A stretch of 64,000 bases of DNA from Calothrix sp. NIES-2098 (GCA_002368175.1 AP018172.1:1300001-1364000), one strand, 5' to 3'; counted from the stretch's first letter, positions 18,481 through 29,341 are shown. The notes: generated by a model not told the origin, from the letters alone. Made by a program: numbers and translations.

Positions 18481-21400
18481 TTATGCAAAAGCAAAGTTAT
18501 TTGCAGTGAGATTAGTTGATGTAATTCCCAACAATGAAGCTAATTCTGTATTTGCGGCTTTCACCAAAGTATCATTGCCTTGCTGCAACAGCGTCAAGTC
18601 ACTAAATTTACTCACGCCAGCAATACCGCCAATACCAATTACGTCAATTCCTGGGGTAAAGTCGGTGACAATATTCTTGCTAGTTGGGAGGCTAGCATTG
18701 ACAATCCACAATTGGTCAGCACCAGCACCACCAGTCAGGCGATTACCACCTCCAAAACCAGCAAATAATACATCATCTCCATCACCACCAAACAGGGAGT
18801 CTTTAGTATTGGAGTTGAGTATGTCATCACCGGAACCACCATAAAGACGATTATTGCTACCGCCACTAGTAATGGTATCGTTACCGGAACCGCCGAATTG
18901 TAATTGTCCTGAACCCTCGATAACTACAAGAGTGTCAGCACCAGCCCCACCAAATAGATTATTGCGACCCTTGGCTTCAGCCACGACGAGGGTATCTTTA
19001 CCATTACCCCCGTCAACACCAGTACCACTGGCAGGGCCGTTTTGACCAACGACGATATTATCATCGCCGTCACCACCCAGCACAGAAGAGTTACTTCCTA
19101 CCTGTACCGTGTCATTACCACCGCCAGCGTTAATTAAATTACTACTGGTAGCTTCAATATTATCTGCTCCTTCAGCCGTAATTAATACTTGTCCGGGCTT
19201 GAGAGTCACATCATCGCTATTCGGAGAACCAAAATTGAGATCTAGTGCGGAGGGCTGACCTACACCAGGAGCAAGGTTAAGCGGCTTCTCCAACTTCAGC
19301 AGTAGAATTTCGTTATTGTCGATGATGGGATTTTTAGGATCGTTCCCAGGACGACCTGTAGAGAAGGGATAGTTGTTGTCATTGGCTACCAAAATGGTAT
19401 TTTTGTCAATCACCAAGACATCTTCAATAGTTTGGAATGGGAAGTCAAAGGTTTTCTTACCATCTCCATTGAGGTCGTTGGGGTCTTGGATATTTAACAG
19501 GTCTGCAACTTCTTGTTTTTGGACATAGCCATTGGCATCAGTCTTAGACAAGTCTACTTTATAGATCCGCTTGAATTTAGCTGCTGCTCCCTGGTTATTA
19601 TCCCGTTCAATGACTAGGTATTCATTGTCATTAATAACTGTGAAATCCCCGATCGCATTTGCTGGATTATCCAGTTTGTAGTAGAGTTCTTTCTCTGTGT
19701 ATTTGCGGCTAGCAATGTCAAATTCGTTAATCCGTAAAGCACCAGTCGGATCGCCCTGAACTGTTCCCTCTAACAGCATATAGAGCTTGGTTTTGCTGGC
19801 GTTGATTGTGCCGCCTTCAAAACCTTTGGAGCCTCCTAAGTTAGCAAAAGCTTTTCCTGAGAGAACATCAGGATTTTGTGGCGATCGCACTAAATTGTTC
19901 TGAGGATCGTTCAGTAAATCCCTAACTTTATCTCCGGTAATTGGGAAGTCTGTAAAGAAAGCATCAACACCCAGTTGAATGAATTGCTGAAACTCTAGTT
20001 CAGGATTACCTTTGTAATCTGCTGCTAGATACTGACTTTCATTGCGGAAAGTGTAGGGGTGAACCTGCAAACCTGCTGCATGAGCGTCTTGGACTAAGGT
20101 TGTCGGTGGTAAAGTTGTTTTATCAGCATCATTTACTACCCCATCCTTATTGACATCATCTGCCTTACCATCGCCATCAGCATCAGTCCCTTTGACGCTG
20201 ACAATCATCCGTTTCCAAGGCCCAATACCATCAGCATATTTGGCAATTTCTGCCAAGCCTTCTGGAGTTCGCAAATCGCCATAGGTGCGTTTGTCACCAC
20301 TAACTTTTAGATCGTAAGGCTGACTTTCAATCAGCTTACCGTTGATGTCAATGTCTTTGGCATCGAGAAGTTGGACAAGTGGGATATCTACCCCAGCTTT
20401 AGGCATGATGACATCATGCAGTTCTTTGAGGTTGCCGACTTCAAAGGACTGAATGAAAATACGGCTAGGATCGGTGAAGTTCTCTGCTTTGAGCGTATCG
20501 ATGAGTATCTGACCCAAATTCCGGTTAATTTTGGTGTCTGTGCCTACATAGGTAGCTTCTTTGGCAGTGTAAGTTGGATGTTTGGTTTCTGGGTAAATGC
20601 CAATCTTTTTACCAGTTTTAGCTTCCACATCCTTAACTAGGTCAATGATTTCCTTTAAAGTAGGAATTTCAAATTGACCGTTGTAGGATCGATCGCGGAA
20701 AGATAGACGCTCAATTGCTTTTAATTCTTTGATTTCAGCTAAGGTGAAATCTTCAGCAAACCAACCTGTAATTTGGGTTCCATCTAAATTTACAGTTTTC
20801 TTGCGATCGGCAAATTTAGCGATTTCAGCCACATTGGTGGTGGTATTGCTGGTATTTAAAGTGCCATCAGCATTTAAAACCGCTAAAGCTGGTTCATGAC
20901 GAGCAATTAGCACACCATCTTTGGTAACTACCAAGTCTGGCTCAATAAAGTCTGCACCTTGCTCAATTGCCAGTTTATATGATTCAAGGGTATGCTCTGG
21001 ACGAAAGCCGCTTGCGCCTCTATGACCCAGAACTTTCGGTGCTTTACCGTCTAAAGTCTTAAATTCATCGGGTGTCGCAATGGGAGCTTCTAATAACTTA
21101 CCAGTACTATCAAAATGTAGCAGGTAGGGGCCAAACTCATCACCAATCCAGAAGCTACCGTCTTTATCAACGATCAATGATTCAACATCAAAGTCAGCAC
21201 CAGTTAGCCATCTTTCACTAGTTCCCTCATTAGTAATTTTGAAAGGAACCTTTTTATCTGGATCGGATAGTTGGATGTAGTCTAAAAACTTGACACTACC
21301 ATCGCCATTTTCTGTTCCCTTAAAATTCGGGTCTAGACGTTGGATACGTAGCAAAAAGTCTGCACTGTTGTCTTTAGCACCGTAACCGTTGTCTGAGAGG

Positions 21401-23241
21401 AAGTAGAAGGAATTACTGTTAGCGAATTGTACGCCACTTAAGCCTTGTACTGGCTGTCCTGGGAAAGGCCCGGTTCTACCGTTGGCAGAAATCTTGCTAC
21501 CAGAAGCAGTCCCTTCACTAAAAGTATCCGCCGGGAGAGAAGCAAAACCGACTAACTCAACTTTAGGTACTATTGAAGCAAACATAGTTTGGTAAATGTG
21601 GGTTTGATCGTTTAAACCCGCAATTCCCGGAATCTGATAACCATAGGCTTCATACCCTTTACCCGCCAGGCTAGTGAGAACTTCCGAACCAGCACCTTGG
21701 TAGTAAACGGGAACTGGACGGTTAGTGTGACTTCCCCAACCATATTTAACATTGGGATCGGAACCCCAATAATGTCCCACTTCTGCTGGCTTATCCAAAT
21801 CGGTTAAAGCTTCAGCACCTTTATTTGTTACTAGAGTGGGAAAATCACCGTTGAGAGTCAGGTAGTGATCGTGGTCAGCAGTAACGATGAGGAGGTTGTT
21901 TTCCCAACCGCCATTTTTGTCGATCCAGTCAATTGTTGAGCCGACTGCTTTGTCGAAGTCCAACATAGTACCGATCAGGTTGTCTATGTTGTCATCATGG
22001 GCTGACCAGTCAATATCGCCACCCTCAACCATTAACCAAAAACCGTCGGGGTCTTTCTGTAATACATTTAATGCAGCCTTTGTTAGATCGTTGAGAGTGG
22101 GGTTTTCGTTAACCTCTTTGGCAATAAAAGATGCATCGGTCTCACCTGGAAGTAGGGGACGCTTTTTATCCACTTTGGCGTCATCACCTTGATTAGCGAA
22201 AACGCTAAACATATCTAATCCAGTGGTGCTGTAATCACCGTTAGCAGAACTGACAGGCAAGTTACCATTTTGACCGCGCGCACCGTACAAACCCAGGAGG
22301 CGATCGCCTTTTTCGGGATCGAGTTTCGCCGCCGTTTCCGCTAATTTCTTAGCTGCATCCTGACCTCTTTCTAAAAAGGTGTAACCGTAGAGGTTATTAG
22401 TGGGTTTAGTGCTGAGTTCTGTATAAGTAGATTTACTGATAAATTCATTGCTGGTATTCGGCTCAACTCCTGAGGGTAATAAGTCTCCAGGTGCAGAGAG
22501 TGGATGACCGCCACCAAGTAAGACTGTGGGTTGATAAACTCGGAGTTCCTGTTGCAGAATGTTGTCTAATCCTGGATATTCGCCATCATACTTGCTGCGA
22601 CGGTTAACATTAGCCGCCGCAGCACCAGGTGTTGCATGGTCTATGGGAACCGAACTGACCAAACCAGTGGATTTACCGACACTGTTCGCAGTTTTGAGAA
22701 TTGTTTCCAGAGGATCTTCAAAAATATCAACGCCAATAGCGTTGTTGTAGCTTTTGACTCCAGTGTAGAGAGTAGTAGCGGTGTTTGCAGAGTCGGGATA
22801 GCTGTATTTTATATATTCCGGGTCGCTACCGGGAGTCCAAGGATTAACGCCACCTTTAGCTGGGTCGTAACCTACTAGGTTACCAACAGCACCATCACTA
22901 ACTTTTGCACCACCTGTTGGGGTATTACCTGGGTTAAAAGTTGGGTCAAATTTGAAACCAGGACGAACCGGACTCTCACCAGTGATTGGATTAGTACCAT
23001 CTAGAGCTGAGTTACCAGTACTAAACACTCCTTTGCTATCTGCGATCGTTGTGCCATAGGTAGTTACTAAACCATAACCTTGGAGCGTTTGAAAGTTTAA
23101 TCCTTGACCCTTACCTTCTGTATAAAAATCGCTGAGATTAGCACCTGTTTTACCATTTTGAATCTCTTTATATATGGATGCAGCACGAGCCATTTCCCAG
23201 CCCATACCATCCCCAATCATAATGATGACGTTCTTAGCCAT
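18481..23241 (-). CDS. Giant secreted phosphohydrolase: alkaline phosphatase + esterase-like + GDPD + RTX
   Basis: 1586 aa. Residues 1-560 are a PhoA-type alkaline phosphatase (KNVIIMIGDGMGWEMA metal site; DHATPGA nucleophile region; VTADHDHYLTL). About 570-720 and 1115-1290 look like two halves of a phytase-type esterase-like domain (GLSGVQF...; GFEGGTINASKTKLYMLLEGT). Between them lies a glycerophosphodiester phosphodiesterase (LGHRGASGFRPEHTLESYKLAIEQ, with acidic EPDLVVTKDGVLIARHE, about 733-1110). The C-terminus (about 1340-1586) has GGxGxDxxx RTX calcium-binding repeats and a type I secretion end. It probably releases phosphate from mono- and diesters outside the cell under phosphate starvation. 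Confidence 0.92.
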   Translation of the reverse strand: MAKNVIIMIGDGMGWEMARAASIYKEIQNGKTGANLSDFYTEGKGQGLNFQTLQGYGLVTTYGTTIADSKGVFSTGNSALDGTNPITGESPVRPGFKFDPTFNPGNTPTGGAKVSDGAVGNLVGYDPAKGGVNPWTPGSDPEYIKYSYPDSANTATTLYTGVKSYNNAIGVDIFEDPLETILKTANSVGKSTGLVSSVPIDHATPGAAAANVNRRSKYDGEYPGLDNILQQELRVYQPTVLLGGGHPLSAPGDLLPSGVEPNTSNEFISKSTYTELSTKPTNNLYGYTFLERGQDAAKKLAETAAKLDPEKGDRLLGLYGARGQNGNLPVSSANGDYSTTGLDMFSVFANQGDDAKVDKKRPLLPGETDASFIAKEVNENPTLNDLTKAALNVLQKDPDGFWLMVEGGDIDWSAHDDNIDNLIGTMLDFDKAVGSTIDWIDKNGGWENNLLIVTADHDHYLTLNGDFPTLVTNKGAEALTDLDKPAEVGHYWGSDPNVKYGWGSHTNRPVPVYYQGAGSEVLTSLAGKGYEAYGYQIPGIAGLNDQTHIYQTMFASIVPKVELVGFASLPADTFSEGTASGSKISANGRTGPFPGQPVQGLSGVQFANSNSFYFLSDNGYGAKDNSADFLLRIQRLDPNFKGTENGDGSVKFLDYIQLSDPDKKVPFKITNEGTSERWLTGADFDVESLIVDKDGSFWIGDEFGPYLLHFDSTGKLLEAPIATPDEFKTLDGKAPKVLGHRGASGFRPEHTLESYKLAIEQGADFIEPDLVVTKDGVLIARHEPALAVLNADGTLNTSNTTTNVAEIAKFADRKKTVNLDGTQITGWFAEDFTLAEIKELKAIERLSFRDRSYNGQFEIPTLKEIIDLVKDVEAKTGKKIGIYPETKHPTYTAKEATYVGTDTKINRNLGQILIDTLKAENFTDPSRIFIQSFEVGNLKELHDVIMPKAGVDIPLVQLLDAKDIDINGKLIESQPYDLKVSGDKRTYGDLRTPEGLAEIAKYADGIGPWKRMIVSVKGTDADGDGKADDVNKDGVVNDADKTTLPPTTLVQDAHAAGLQVHPYTFRNESQYLAADYKGNPELEFQQFIQLGVDAFFTDFPITGDKVRDLLNDPQNNLVRSPQNPDVLSGKAFANLGGSKGFEGGTINASKTKLYMLLEGTVQGDPTGALRINEFDIASRKYTEKELYYKLDNPANAIGDFTVINDNEYLVIERDNNQGAAAKFKRIYKVDLSKTDANGYVQKQEVADLLNIQDPNDLNGDGKKTFDFPFQTIEDVLVIDKNTILVANDNNYPFSTGRPGNDPKNPIIDNNEILLLKLEKPLNLAPGVGQPSALDLNFGSPNSDDVTLKPGQVLITAEGADNIEATSSNLINAGGGNDTVQVGSNSSVLGGDGDDNIVVGQNGPASGTGVDGGNGKDTLVVAEAKGRNNLFGGAGADTLVVIEGSGQLQFGGSGNDTITSGGSNNRLYGGSGDDILNSNTKDSLFGGDGDDVLFAGFGGGNRLTGGAGADQLWIVNASLPTSKNIVTDFTPGIDVIGIGGIAGVSKFSDLTLLQQGNDTLVKAANTELASLLGITSTNLTANNFAFA

Positions 23242-23600
23242 GAAAGAGAATCTCCGTGTGTTTAATTGTCTAGATAGTTTTCGCTCAGTAGCATCAAAAA
23301 CTTAATCTAGGGATGGTAAAAATAAAAGTTCTGGTTTAAGTATGTAATTTACTTTTAAGCTACTTCACTCTTGATTCGGTGAAATTTCTATCATTTATCA
23401 TCAACATAAATCAATAACAAATGACGAATATGCGGCTAGTATTTCTTTTGTTTAATTAAGTGCTGCCTTATATTCAAGTAATTAATGCTCAACCATAAAC
23501 TATCAACCATCACTATAATTAAGATTTTGCTATAGCATTCAAGTATCAAAAGTCACAACGTATAAATTAAAATACATTGCAAAAGTTTTGAAAAAATTGT

Positions 23601-23622
23601 GAGATGGTTAAGAAATGGTTTA
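23601..23622 (-). promoter_or_regulatory. Pho-box-like tandem repeat (candidate)
   Basis: Read on the minus strand there are two 11-base-spaced copies of a (T)TAAACCAT / TTAACCAT pattern. This resembles cyanobacterial SphR/PhoB boxes (repeats near YTTAACCW). It lies about 360 bp upstream of the PhoA/GDPD start. The distance is long and the match short, so it is only a candidate. Confidence 0.3.
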
Positions 23623-23783
23623 TTACCAAAAAGTTAGGCTTGTATATTGTTTTTATCTATTGTGTTTGGTAATTAAGTTTTAGCAGGTTTAAATATAGTT
23701 ATCGTTTGGTTAAATTTAGATGTTTGCATATAGTTCTGTTTTGTGATTGATGAAAAAAATAACTTTCCTAGATAAATAAAAGC

Positions 23784-23815
23784 AGATGGACACTGATATT
23801 TATCTGCGTCCATCT
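23784..23815 (-). terminator. Hairpin after the EEP/phytase gene
   Basis: The arms AGATGGAC...GATA (23784-23798) and TATC...GTCCATCT (23801-23815) pair at 13 of 15 positions, just downstream of the stop at 23879. Similar ATCTGCGTCCATC hairpins are dispersed in cyanobacterial genomes. Likely terminator. Confidence 0.55.
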
Positions 23816-23878
23816 TTGGGTAGATATTTAAAAAATAAATTGATGCAAGAGGCCTATTTTTGAATTAAGCTGAAACGC

Positions 23879-26800
23879 TCAAGCTATAAAAGTGAAGTCA
23901 TTGTTAGTGAGGGTATTTGCAGTAATTCCCAGTAGGGAAGCTAACTCTGCATTTCCGATTTTTACTAAAGTATTATCACCCTGTTGCAATAGCGTCAAAT
24001 CGCTAAACTGAAGTACGCCAATACCACCAATAGCGATCGCATCAATTCCTGGGGTAAAGTCGGTGACAATATTCTGACTCGTGGGGAGGCTAGCATTTAC
24101 AATCCAGAAAGAGTCAGCGCCATTACCACCAGTCAAGCGGTTATTTCCTCGATCGCCAGCAAATAGTACATCATCACCATCACCACCAAATAGGGAGTCA
24201 TTGGAATTAGAGAAAAGTTTGTCATCTCCAGAACCACCATAAAGACGGTTATTGCTACCGCTACTGATGAGGGTGTCGTCACCTGAACCACCATAGAGGT
24301 TTTGACGAGAACCTTCAATTACTTGTAGCGTGTCATTACCTGCTTCGCCAAACAAATTATTACTACCATTGGCTTCTACTATGGTAAGTTCGTCGTTACC
24401 TGCGCCACCATTCACAGTGGTATTTTTAGCAGGGTTATTAGAGCCAACAAAAATGCGATCGCTACCTTCACCTGTGGATACCGAAGAGTTACTACCCGCA
24501 AACACTGTATCATCGCCATTGCCTGTTGCGATCGCGTTACCTTCTGTAGACTCTACTATATCTGCGCCATCACCTGTAAATAAAGTTTGATTCGGCTGGA
24601 CGTTAATATTATCGCTGTTGCTAGAACCAAATTGAATGTTAGATTGAGCAACCGTCAGGTTGTTAGGTAATTCCAAAATTCCCAATCTTTCAGCAGGAGT
24701 CTTACCAGTAATGTTGAAATCATTGTCATTAATTAAAGCCAAAGTGTTGGGTGAAACTAATGCTAAACCCTCCAACTTTTCTACCCCGGTGTAACCCAAT
24801 TGTGCAGCGTTAGCTATTAGGCTTTTGCTCACAGTGGTAATTTTAGCAGTTGCTAATTCAGCCGGATTTAGTTGTTCAATGGTCTTACCATCTGGCAAGT
24901 TAAATGTAGCAGGATTATGGATATTTGTTGCACCGTTTAAATCAATTTGGAAGATTAATTTGTTGCCAGCAGATGTAGCGTTATCATCTCGTTCTACAAC
25001 TGCAAATTTACCCTTACCAAGGGAAACTGCATCGCCAATTTTGTCAGTTCCAGGTAGACCTTCTAGAATGTATAGATACTCTCCTGTCACCTGTTTACTG
25101 TTAATATCAAACTCTAAAATTCTGAGGTTGAGAGAAGCTTTAGAAGTTCCGTCATTGGCAAGATCGGGGTTATCAATTGGGCTTTGAATAAAGGCGTATA
25201 GCTTAGAACCTTCCAGCGCCACGGCTTCAAATCCCCGGTTGTTGCGGCGCTGGGCGTAAACTTCTGGTAATACTTCAGTACCAAAAGTTCCCGTATCTCG
25301 ATCTTGATTGGGTGCAGTTGCAGTTCCTTTGGGGATAAAGCGATCGATTAATTTACCATTACTATCAAAGTGGTAAATCGCTGGACGGTACTCATCCACC
25401 ATCCAATAATCGCCGTTTTTAGCAACAACAATACCCTCTAAATCTGCACCTAAAGGATCGTTAGATAGAGGATTATTGTCTAAATCCACACCAATCTCAT
25501 CAGTATAAGCAGTACCATTCGCCCCAGCTTGCAGATTGGGTAGTCCTGTTAACGGAGTTTTACCATCTTGGCGGAATAAGCCTGTGCGCTTGGTAATCGT
25601 AATCTCGCCTGTGGCGCGGTTGAGTTCAAAGCTGACTATTTCTGGTTGGAAGTCAGGTAATAGAAATGGTCGATTCGCACCCACAGGTTCGCCATTCGGG
25701 CCTCTGTCTGTGTGGGTAACAAATCTCAGATTACCGTTGGGTGCAGTTCCTTGGAAATACAACCCAGAAAAACCACCTAAGAAAATATCTTGACCTTTGG
25801 AGGTTGTACCTAACTTTGGTAAGTTTTCAAAGTCATAGATAGTTAACTTGGGTTGCGCAACTGGATTGCGAGGATTGTAGCTGGTAGTGTCAATATTTAA
25901 AGGGGTGGAGAAAGCGTTTGCGATATTTTCCCAAGGTACTAGTTTGAAGTTGGAGTTGATATTTTCAAATTCGTCTTCATCTTGGACGATTTTGGCTGGT
26001 TCATTAGAACCATCTTGAGTCACAAATAAACCGTAGGGGAAGTTAGAACCAAGGGGTACGTTAACAACATCCGCACCATCAGATTCTTGGACGCTATCAA
26101 TTGCTCCATTGCTACCAACTGCAAAGTTACCCAAATAATCGTTGTTTCCTTCACGGGTGTAAGCAACAAAGGTGTTATCACCTTGACTGGAAGCTAACAG
26201 ATAACCTGTACCATTTTTACCGTAGTAGATAGTCAATCCTTCTACATCATCACTAAGGTAAGTACCACCCAAAGCTTTAACTGTATCAATTAGCTTACCT
26301 GTGTTACTACCGTTAGGTTCGGCTTGGAACTTCCAAATACCCACATCTTCTTGACCAATGTAGAGGAAGCCTGTTTCCTGGTCTACAACCATACCCTCTG
26401 TTTGGGCTGAACGTTCGGGATCGGAGGGGGAAGGAATGGTGAACTCTCGTACCCGTTCAGCGCCTATTTTACCGTTACCTTTATCAATCAGCTTGAATTG
26501 CGCTATATCTCCAGTTTCCCGGCGACTGGTAAAGACGTAGTAATCATTGGTGATGGGACTACGATATAAAGCTAGTCCGTAAGAACTGCGAGAAGATGAG
26601 GAATAAGGAGCCAGAAATGGTGGTGCTTGGAAGATAGTAGCAAGACTGCTATCGGTAATATTTTCCAGATACTTACCGGGCGTGGTGGGATTAGGGTTGA
26701 TTTTGAATATTGCTAGTTTATCGTTACCGCGTTCCCCGGAGGGGTTGCCGAAGGCATCGCTCGCTACGGCAATATCTATTTTTTCATTACCCAATTTAAA

Positions 26801-29341
26801 ACCATATTGCAAATCAATATTGTTGTAGCGAATACCCCCAGGATTCACTTCCTGCAACAGTTTACCAGACAAGTCATATACCCGCAGTCCAGCATTTTTC
26901 ACTGAAGTCAGAACTAAGCTATCAGCCGCGTTGTTGGCATTAATATAGATAGCTGGGTCATCAGCATCAGCACGTTGGTCTGTAGGTAATGTTTCATCAT
27001 CAAATAGGTCAGGACGAGTTTCTACTCTCGGCGCGGCGGTAGGTACTAACTCTGCATCCAAAGTTAGGATTTGCGTAAATTGAGTTGCACTAAAGTTGTT
27101 GTCACTTACCAATACAATTGATTGACGACCGTCAGCTAATTTCGGCCCGAAAGCTATACCCTCGATATTATCTGTACCAGTTGGCAGATTTAGGTCATTT
27201 AAATTCAAAACTAGACGCTTTTGGGCTGGTTGAATAGCAGCTAATTGAGTTACGCTTAAACTGCTGAGTGAATCGATACTACTAATATCAGTTGCACCTT
27301 GTAGGGAAATTTCGTAGATTTTAATTGTGTTCCCTACACCCTGTGCAAAAGAACGTTCTAACGCCAGTAATGTACCGCGATTATCAATAGCTAATAAATC
27401 CACCAAGCCGTTATCACTAAAGCCTGTCGCTGGGTTTGGGGTGACAGATGCATCTGTAATGTAGAGATATTCTTTTTCTGGCTGTCCCGTTACCAAATTG
27501 TATTGTAAAATCCGCGATCGGCTACCACTAGTAGTAGATGTTTTTGCTCCATCTTGGAATAAAGCGTTTTCTGTGGCGGTGAAGAGAGTTTTTTGGTCAG
27601 GGGTAATGGTGAGGCTTTCAAACGCCAAGTTATTGTAAACGCCTGCGGTTTGGGTATCGCCTGCATCTACAACACCATTAGCGTTAGTATCTTCAACGAC
27701 TGGTAAAAACTTCTTGGGGACAGAAAGCGATCGCACTTCTTGCCCCGTAGTGAGAGAAAATTCTTTAATGAAGGGATTAGTAACACGACCTGCACCAGGA
27801 TTCACCTCACCCTCAGAGGAGATAAAAACTGTGCCATTGTTAGTTAAAGCAATACCTTCTGGGTCAAGGCTATTAACTGCAAAGAAATTACCATTAGCAT
27901 CTTTTAGCGGCGTAACATTGGTAAAAGTCGCTCCAGTTGTGGCAATTTTCGCAGGGTCAGTAGTAAAAGTATAAAAGCGGGCGGGAGCGAATTGAGAGCG
28001 ATCGTCAGAAATAGCGTAAAACTGGTTTTTAGGTGCATCATAGGCGACCCCAGATAAACCACCCAAGGGCGTTTGTACACCATTTACCGTTCCCGCCGCA
28101 CCAGGAGGAACAAAGCCTGTAGGTAAGATAGTCTGTCCCAAAAATTCTACATCTGGAATCGTTTTCCCTGCTGTGGTTGCACTCACTTCCACATCTGCAT
28201 ATACCAAACGATGGTCGGAACTAGGGAAAGGAAAAGTACCTACCAAAGGAAACGTGGGATCGTCATTTACAGGCCAAAACACTGCGGAATTGCTAATATT
28301 CAAATCAGCCGAGGGTAATACATAGTCAGTCCGCAGATTACCGGGAGCAGTATCTGCAAAGTCTGCGGTATCAAAATAAGCATTACTTTTTTGGCTAACG
28401 TTTGCACCGCCCTGTAACACAGCCTGTTGTGCTGCGCCTGGACTGGTAGGGATAACATTAGTATTGATACCAGGATTCAGTAACAATTGGCGAATTGCAT
28501 TGCCATAACTATCACCATCTATAGGGTCAGCATTTTGGTCGCCCATAATCACAAACTGCGAACCAGCATTAATCCCACCTTTTTTACCTGCATCATCATA
28601 GATGTAATCGCCTTTACCAGGAGTTATATAATCTGCCCAAAAGCGAATCTCGTCATGGTTGCGCTTACCGTTGCGGTCTTCAGTTCCATCAAACGTGGGT
28701 GGTGTAGGATGGCTGACAAGGGCATGAATTGTCTCGCCGTTAACTTGAATCGGTACATCCCAATGACTTTTAGAAGAAAGGCGTAAAGCGTTTTGTTCTT
28801 CTGGCGAATACCAAGAATTATTAGAACCAGGAATTGAGATAGTAGAAAGTAAAGATTCTGACATATCCTTCCAAAGAAAATTTTGGAATGTACGGACATT
28901 AGCAGTATCAATAGGATATTTGGAAAGTAGCAACATCCCATATTGACCAGGGAAATTACCAAATCCAAAAGCATCATCACCGTATCCTGATGCGCCTGGA
29001 GTGGTGACAACTTTACTGTCGTTATTCAAGTCGAATCCTGAGGCAATTCCTGTATTACTTGGAGCAATATAAAAATATGGATAATTAACAGGATCTGCAC
29101 CATTTTGACTAACAGCAAGATAATTTTCTTGGAATAATTGAACCGCCTTTAAAGGATTTGCTTGGACGTAATCGAACTCGTTGATTAACAGTACATCAGG
29201 ATTGTTACGTTGAATAATTTCTGCAACAGCTTTCGCCTGAGCATTATTAGGTGTAGATAAATCTGTAATTAAATCACCTTCTGCATTGCGATTTAAGGAA
29301 GCATTGAATTGAGAAAAGCGGATTGTGTTGGTATTTGACAT
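23879..29341 (-). CDS. Giant secreted protein: EEP hydrolase + esterase-like + beta-propeller phytase + RTX
   Basis: 1820 aa. Residues 1-380 form an endonuclease/exonuclease/phosphatase fold (SQFNASLNR...DVLLINEFDYVQ; VIMGDQNADPIDGDS; PSSDHRLVYADVEV). About 400-780 and 1165-1590 are phytase-type esterase-like domains (LGGLSGVAYDAPKNQFYAISDDRS; GGFSGLYFQG...THTDRGPNGEPV). About 790-1130 is a beta-propeller 3-phytase (RADADDPAIYINANNAADSLVL...TSVKNAGLRVYDLSGK). RTX repeats fill about 1600-1740, and the last 80 residues closely resemble the end of the neighbouring PhoA/GDPD protein, so one type I exporter probably serves both. Expected role: extracellular hydrolysis of phytate, nucleic acids or other phosphoesters. 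Confidence 0.9.
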   Translation of the reverse strand: MSNTNTIRFSQFNASLNRNAEGDLITDLSTPNNAQAKAVAEIIQRNNPDVLLINEFDYVQANPLKAVQLFQENYLAVSQNGADPVNYPYFYIAPSNTGIASGFDLNNDSKVVTTPGASGYGDDAFGFGNFPGQYGMLLLSKYPIDTANVRTFQNFLWKDMSESLLSTISIPGSNNSWYSPEEQNALRLSSKSHWDVPIQVNGETIHALVSHPTPPTFDGTEDRNGKRNHDEIRFWADYITPGKGDYIYDDAGKKGGINAGSQFVIMGDQNADPIDGDSYGNAIRQLLLNPGINTNVIPTSPGAAQQAVLQGGANVSQKSNAYFDTADFADTAPGNLRTDYVLPSADLNISNSAVFWPVNDDPTFPLVGTFPFPSSDHRLVYADVEVSATTAGKTIPDVEFLGQTILPTGFVPPGAAGTVNGVQTPLGGLSGVAYDAPKNQFYAISDDRSQFAPARFYTFTTDPAKIATTGATFTNVTPLKDANGNFFAVNSLDPEGIALTNNGTVFISSEGEVNPGAGRVTNPFIKEFSLTTGQEVRSLSVPKKFLPVVEDTNANGVVDAGDTQTAGVYNNLAFESLTITPDQKTLFTATENALFQDGAKTSTTSGSRSRILQYNLVTGQPEKEYLYITDASVTPNPATGFSDNGLVDLLAIDNRGTLLALERSFAQGVGNTIKIYEISLQGATDISSIDSLSSLSVTQLAAIQPAQKRLVLNLNDLNLPTGTDNIEGIAFGPKLADGRQSIVLVSDNNFSATQFTQILTLDAELVPTAAPRVETRPDLFDDETLPTDQRADADDPAIYINANNAADSLVLTSVKNAGLRVYDLSGKLLQEVNPGGIRYNNIDLQYGFKLGNEKIDIAVASDAFGNPSGERGNDKLAIFKINPNPTTPGKYLENITDSSLATIFQAPPFLAPYSSSSRSSYGLALYRSPITNDYYVFTSRRETGDIAQFKLIDKGNGKIGAERVREFTIPSPSDPERSAQTEGMVVDQETGFLYIGQEDVGIWKFQAEPNGSNTGKLIDTVKALGGTYLSDDVEGLTIYYGKNGTGYLLASSQGDNTFVAYTREGNNDYLGNFAVGSNGAIDSVQESDGADVVNVPLGSNFPYGLFVTQDGSNEPAKIVQDEDEFENINSNFKLVPWENIANAFSTPLNIDTTSYNPRNPVAQPKLTIYDFENLPKLGTTSKGQDIFLGGFSGLYFQGTAPNGNLRFVTHTDRGPNGEPVGANRPFLLPDFQPEIVSFELNRATGEITITKRTGLFRQDGKTPLTGLPNLQAGANGTAYTDEIGVDLDNNPLSNDPLGADLEGIVVAKNGDYWMVDEYRPAIYHFDSNGKLIDRFIPKGTATAPNQDRDTGTFGTEVLPEVYAQRRNNRGFEAVALEGSKLYAFIQSPIDNPDLANDGTSKASLNLRILEFDINSKQVTGEYLYILEGLPGTDKIGDAVSLGKGKFAVVERDDNATSAGNKLIFQIDLNGATNIHNPATFNLPDGKTIEQLNPAELATAKITTVSKSLIANAAQLGYTGVEKLEGLALVSPNTLALINDNDFNITGKTPAERLGILELPNNLTVAQSNIQFGSSNSDNINVQPNQTLFTGDGADIVESTEGNAIATGNGDDTVFAGSNSSVSTGEGSDRIFVGSNNPAKNTTVNGGAGNDELTIVEANGSNNLFGEAGNDTLQVIEGSRQNLYGGSGDDTLISSGSNNRLYGGSGDDKLFSNSNDSLFGGDGDDVLFAGDRGNNRLTGGNGADSFWIVNASLPTSQNIVTDFTPGIDAIAIGGIGVLQFSDLTLLQQGDNTLVKIGNAELASLLGITANTLTNNDFTFIA

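Larger units (their letters stand above)
23242..23878. other. Non-coding region between the two RTX phosphohydrolase genes
   Basis: AT-rich. It should contain the promoter of the PhoA/GDPD gene, a Pho-box-like repeat (23601-23622) and, at its right end, the hairpin that follows the EEP/phytase gene. No ORF is credible. Confidence 0.5.

Noticed and set aside
20371..28786. Several 60-130 aa ORFs inside the two RTX phosphohydrolase genes
   Set aside because: Composition follows the codon pattern of the large genes; none has a plausible domain or ribosome binding site.
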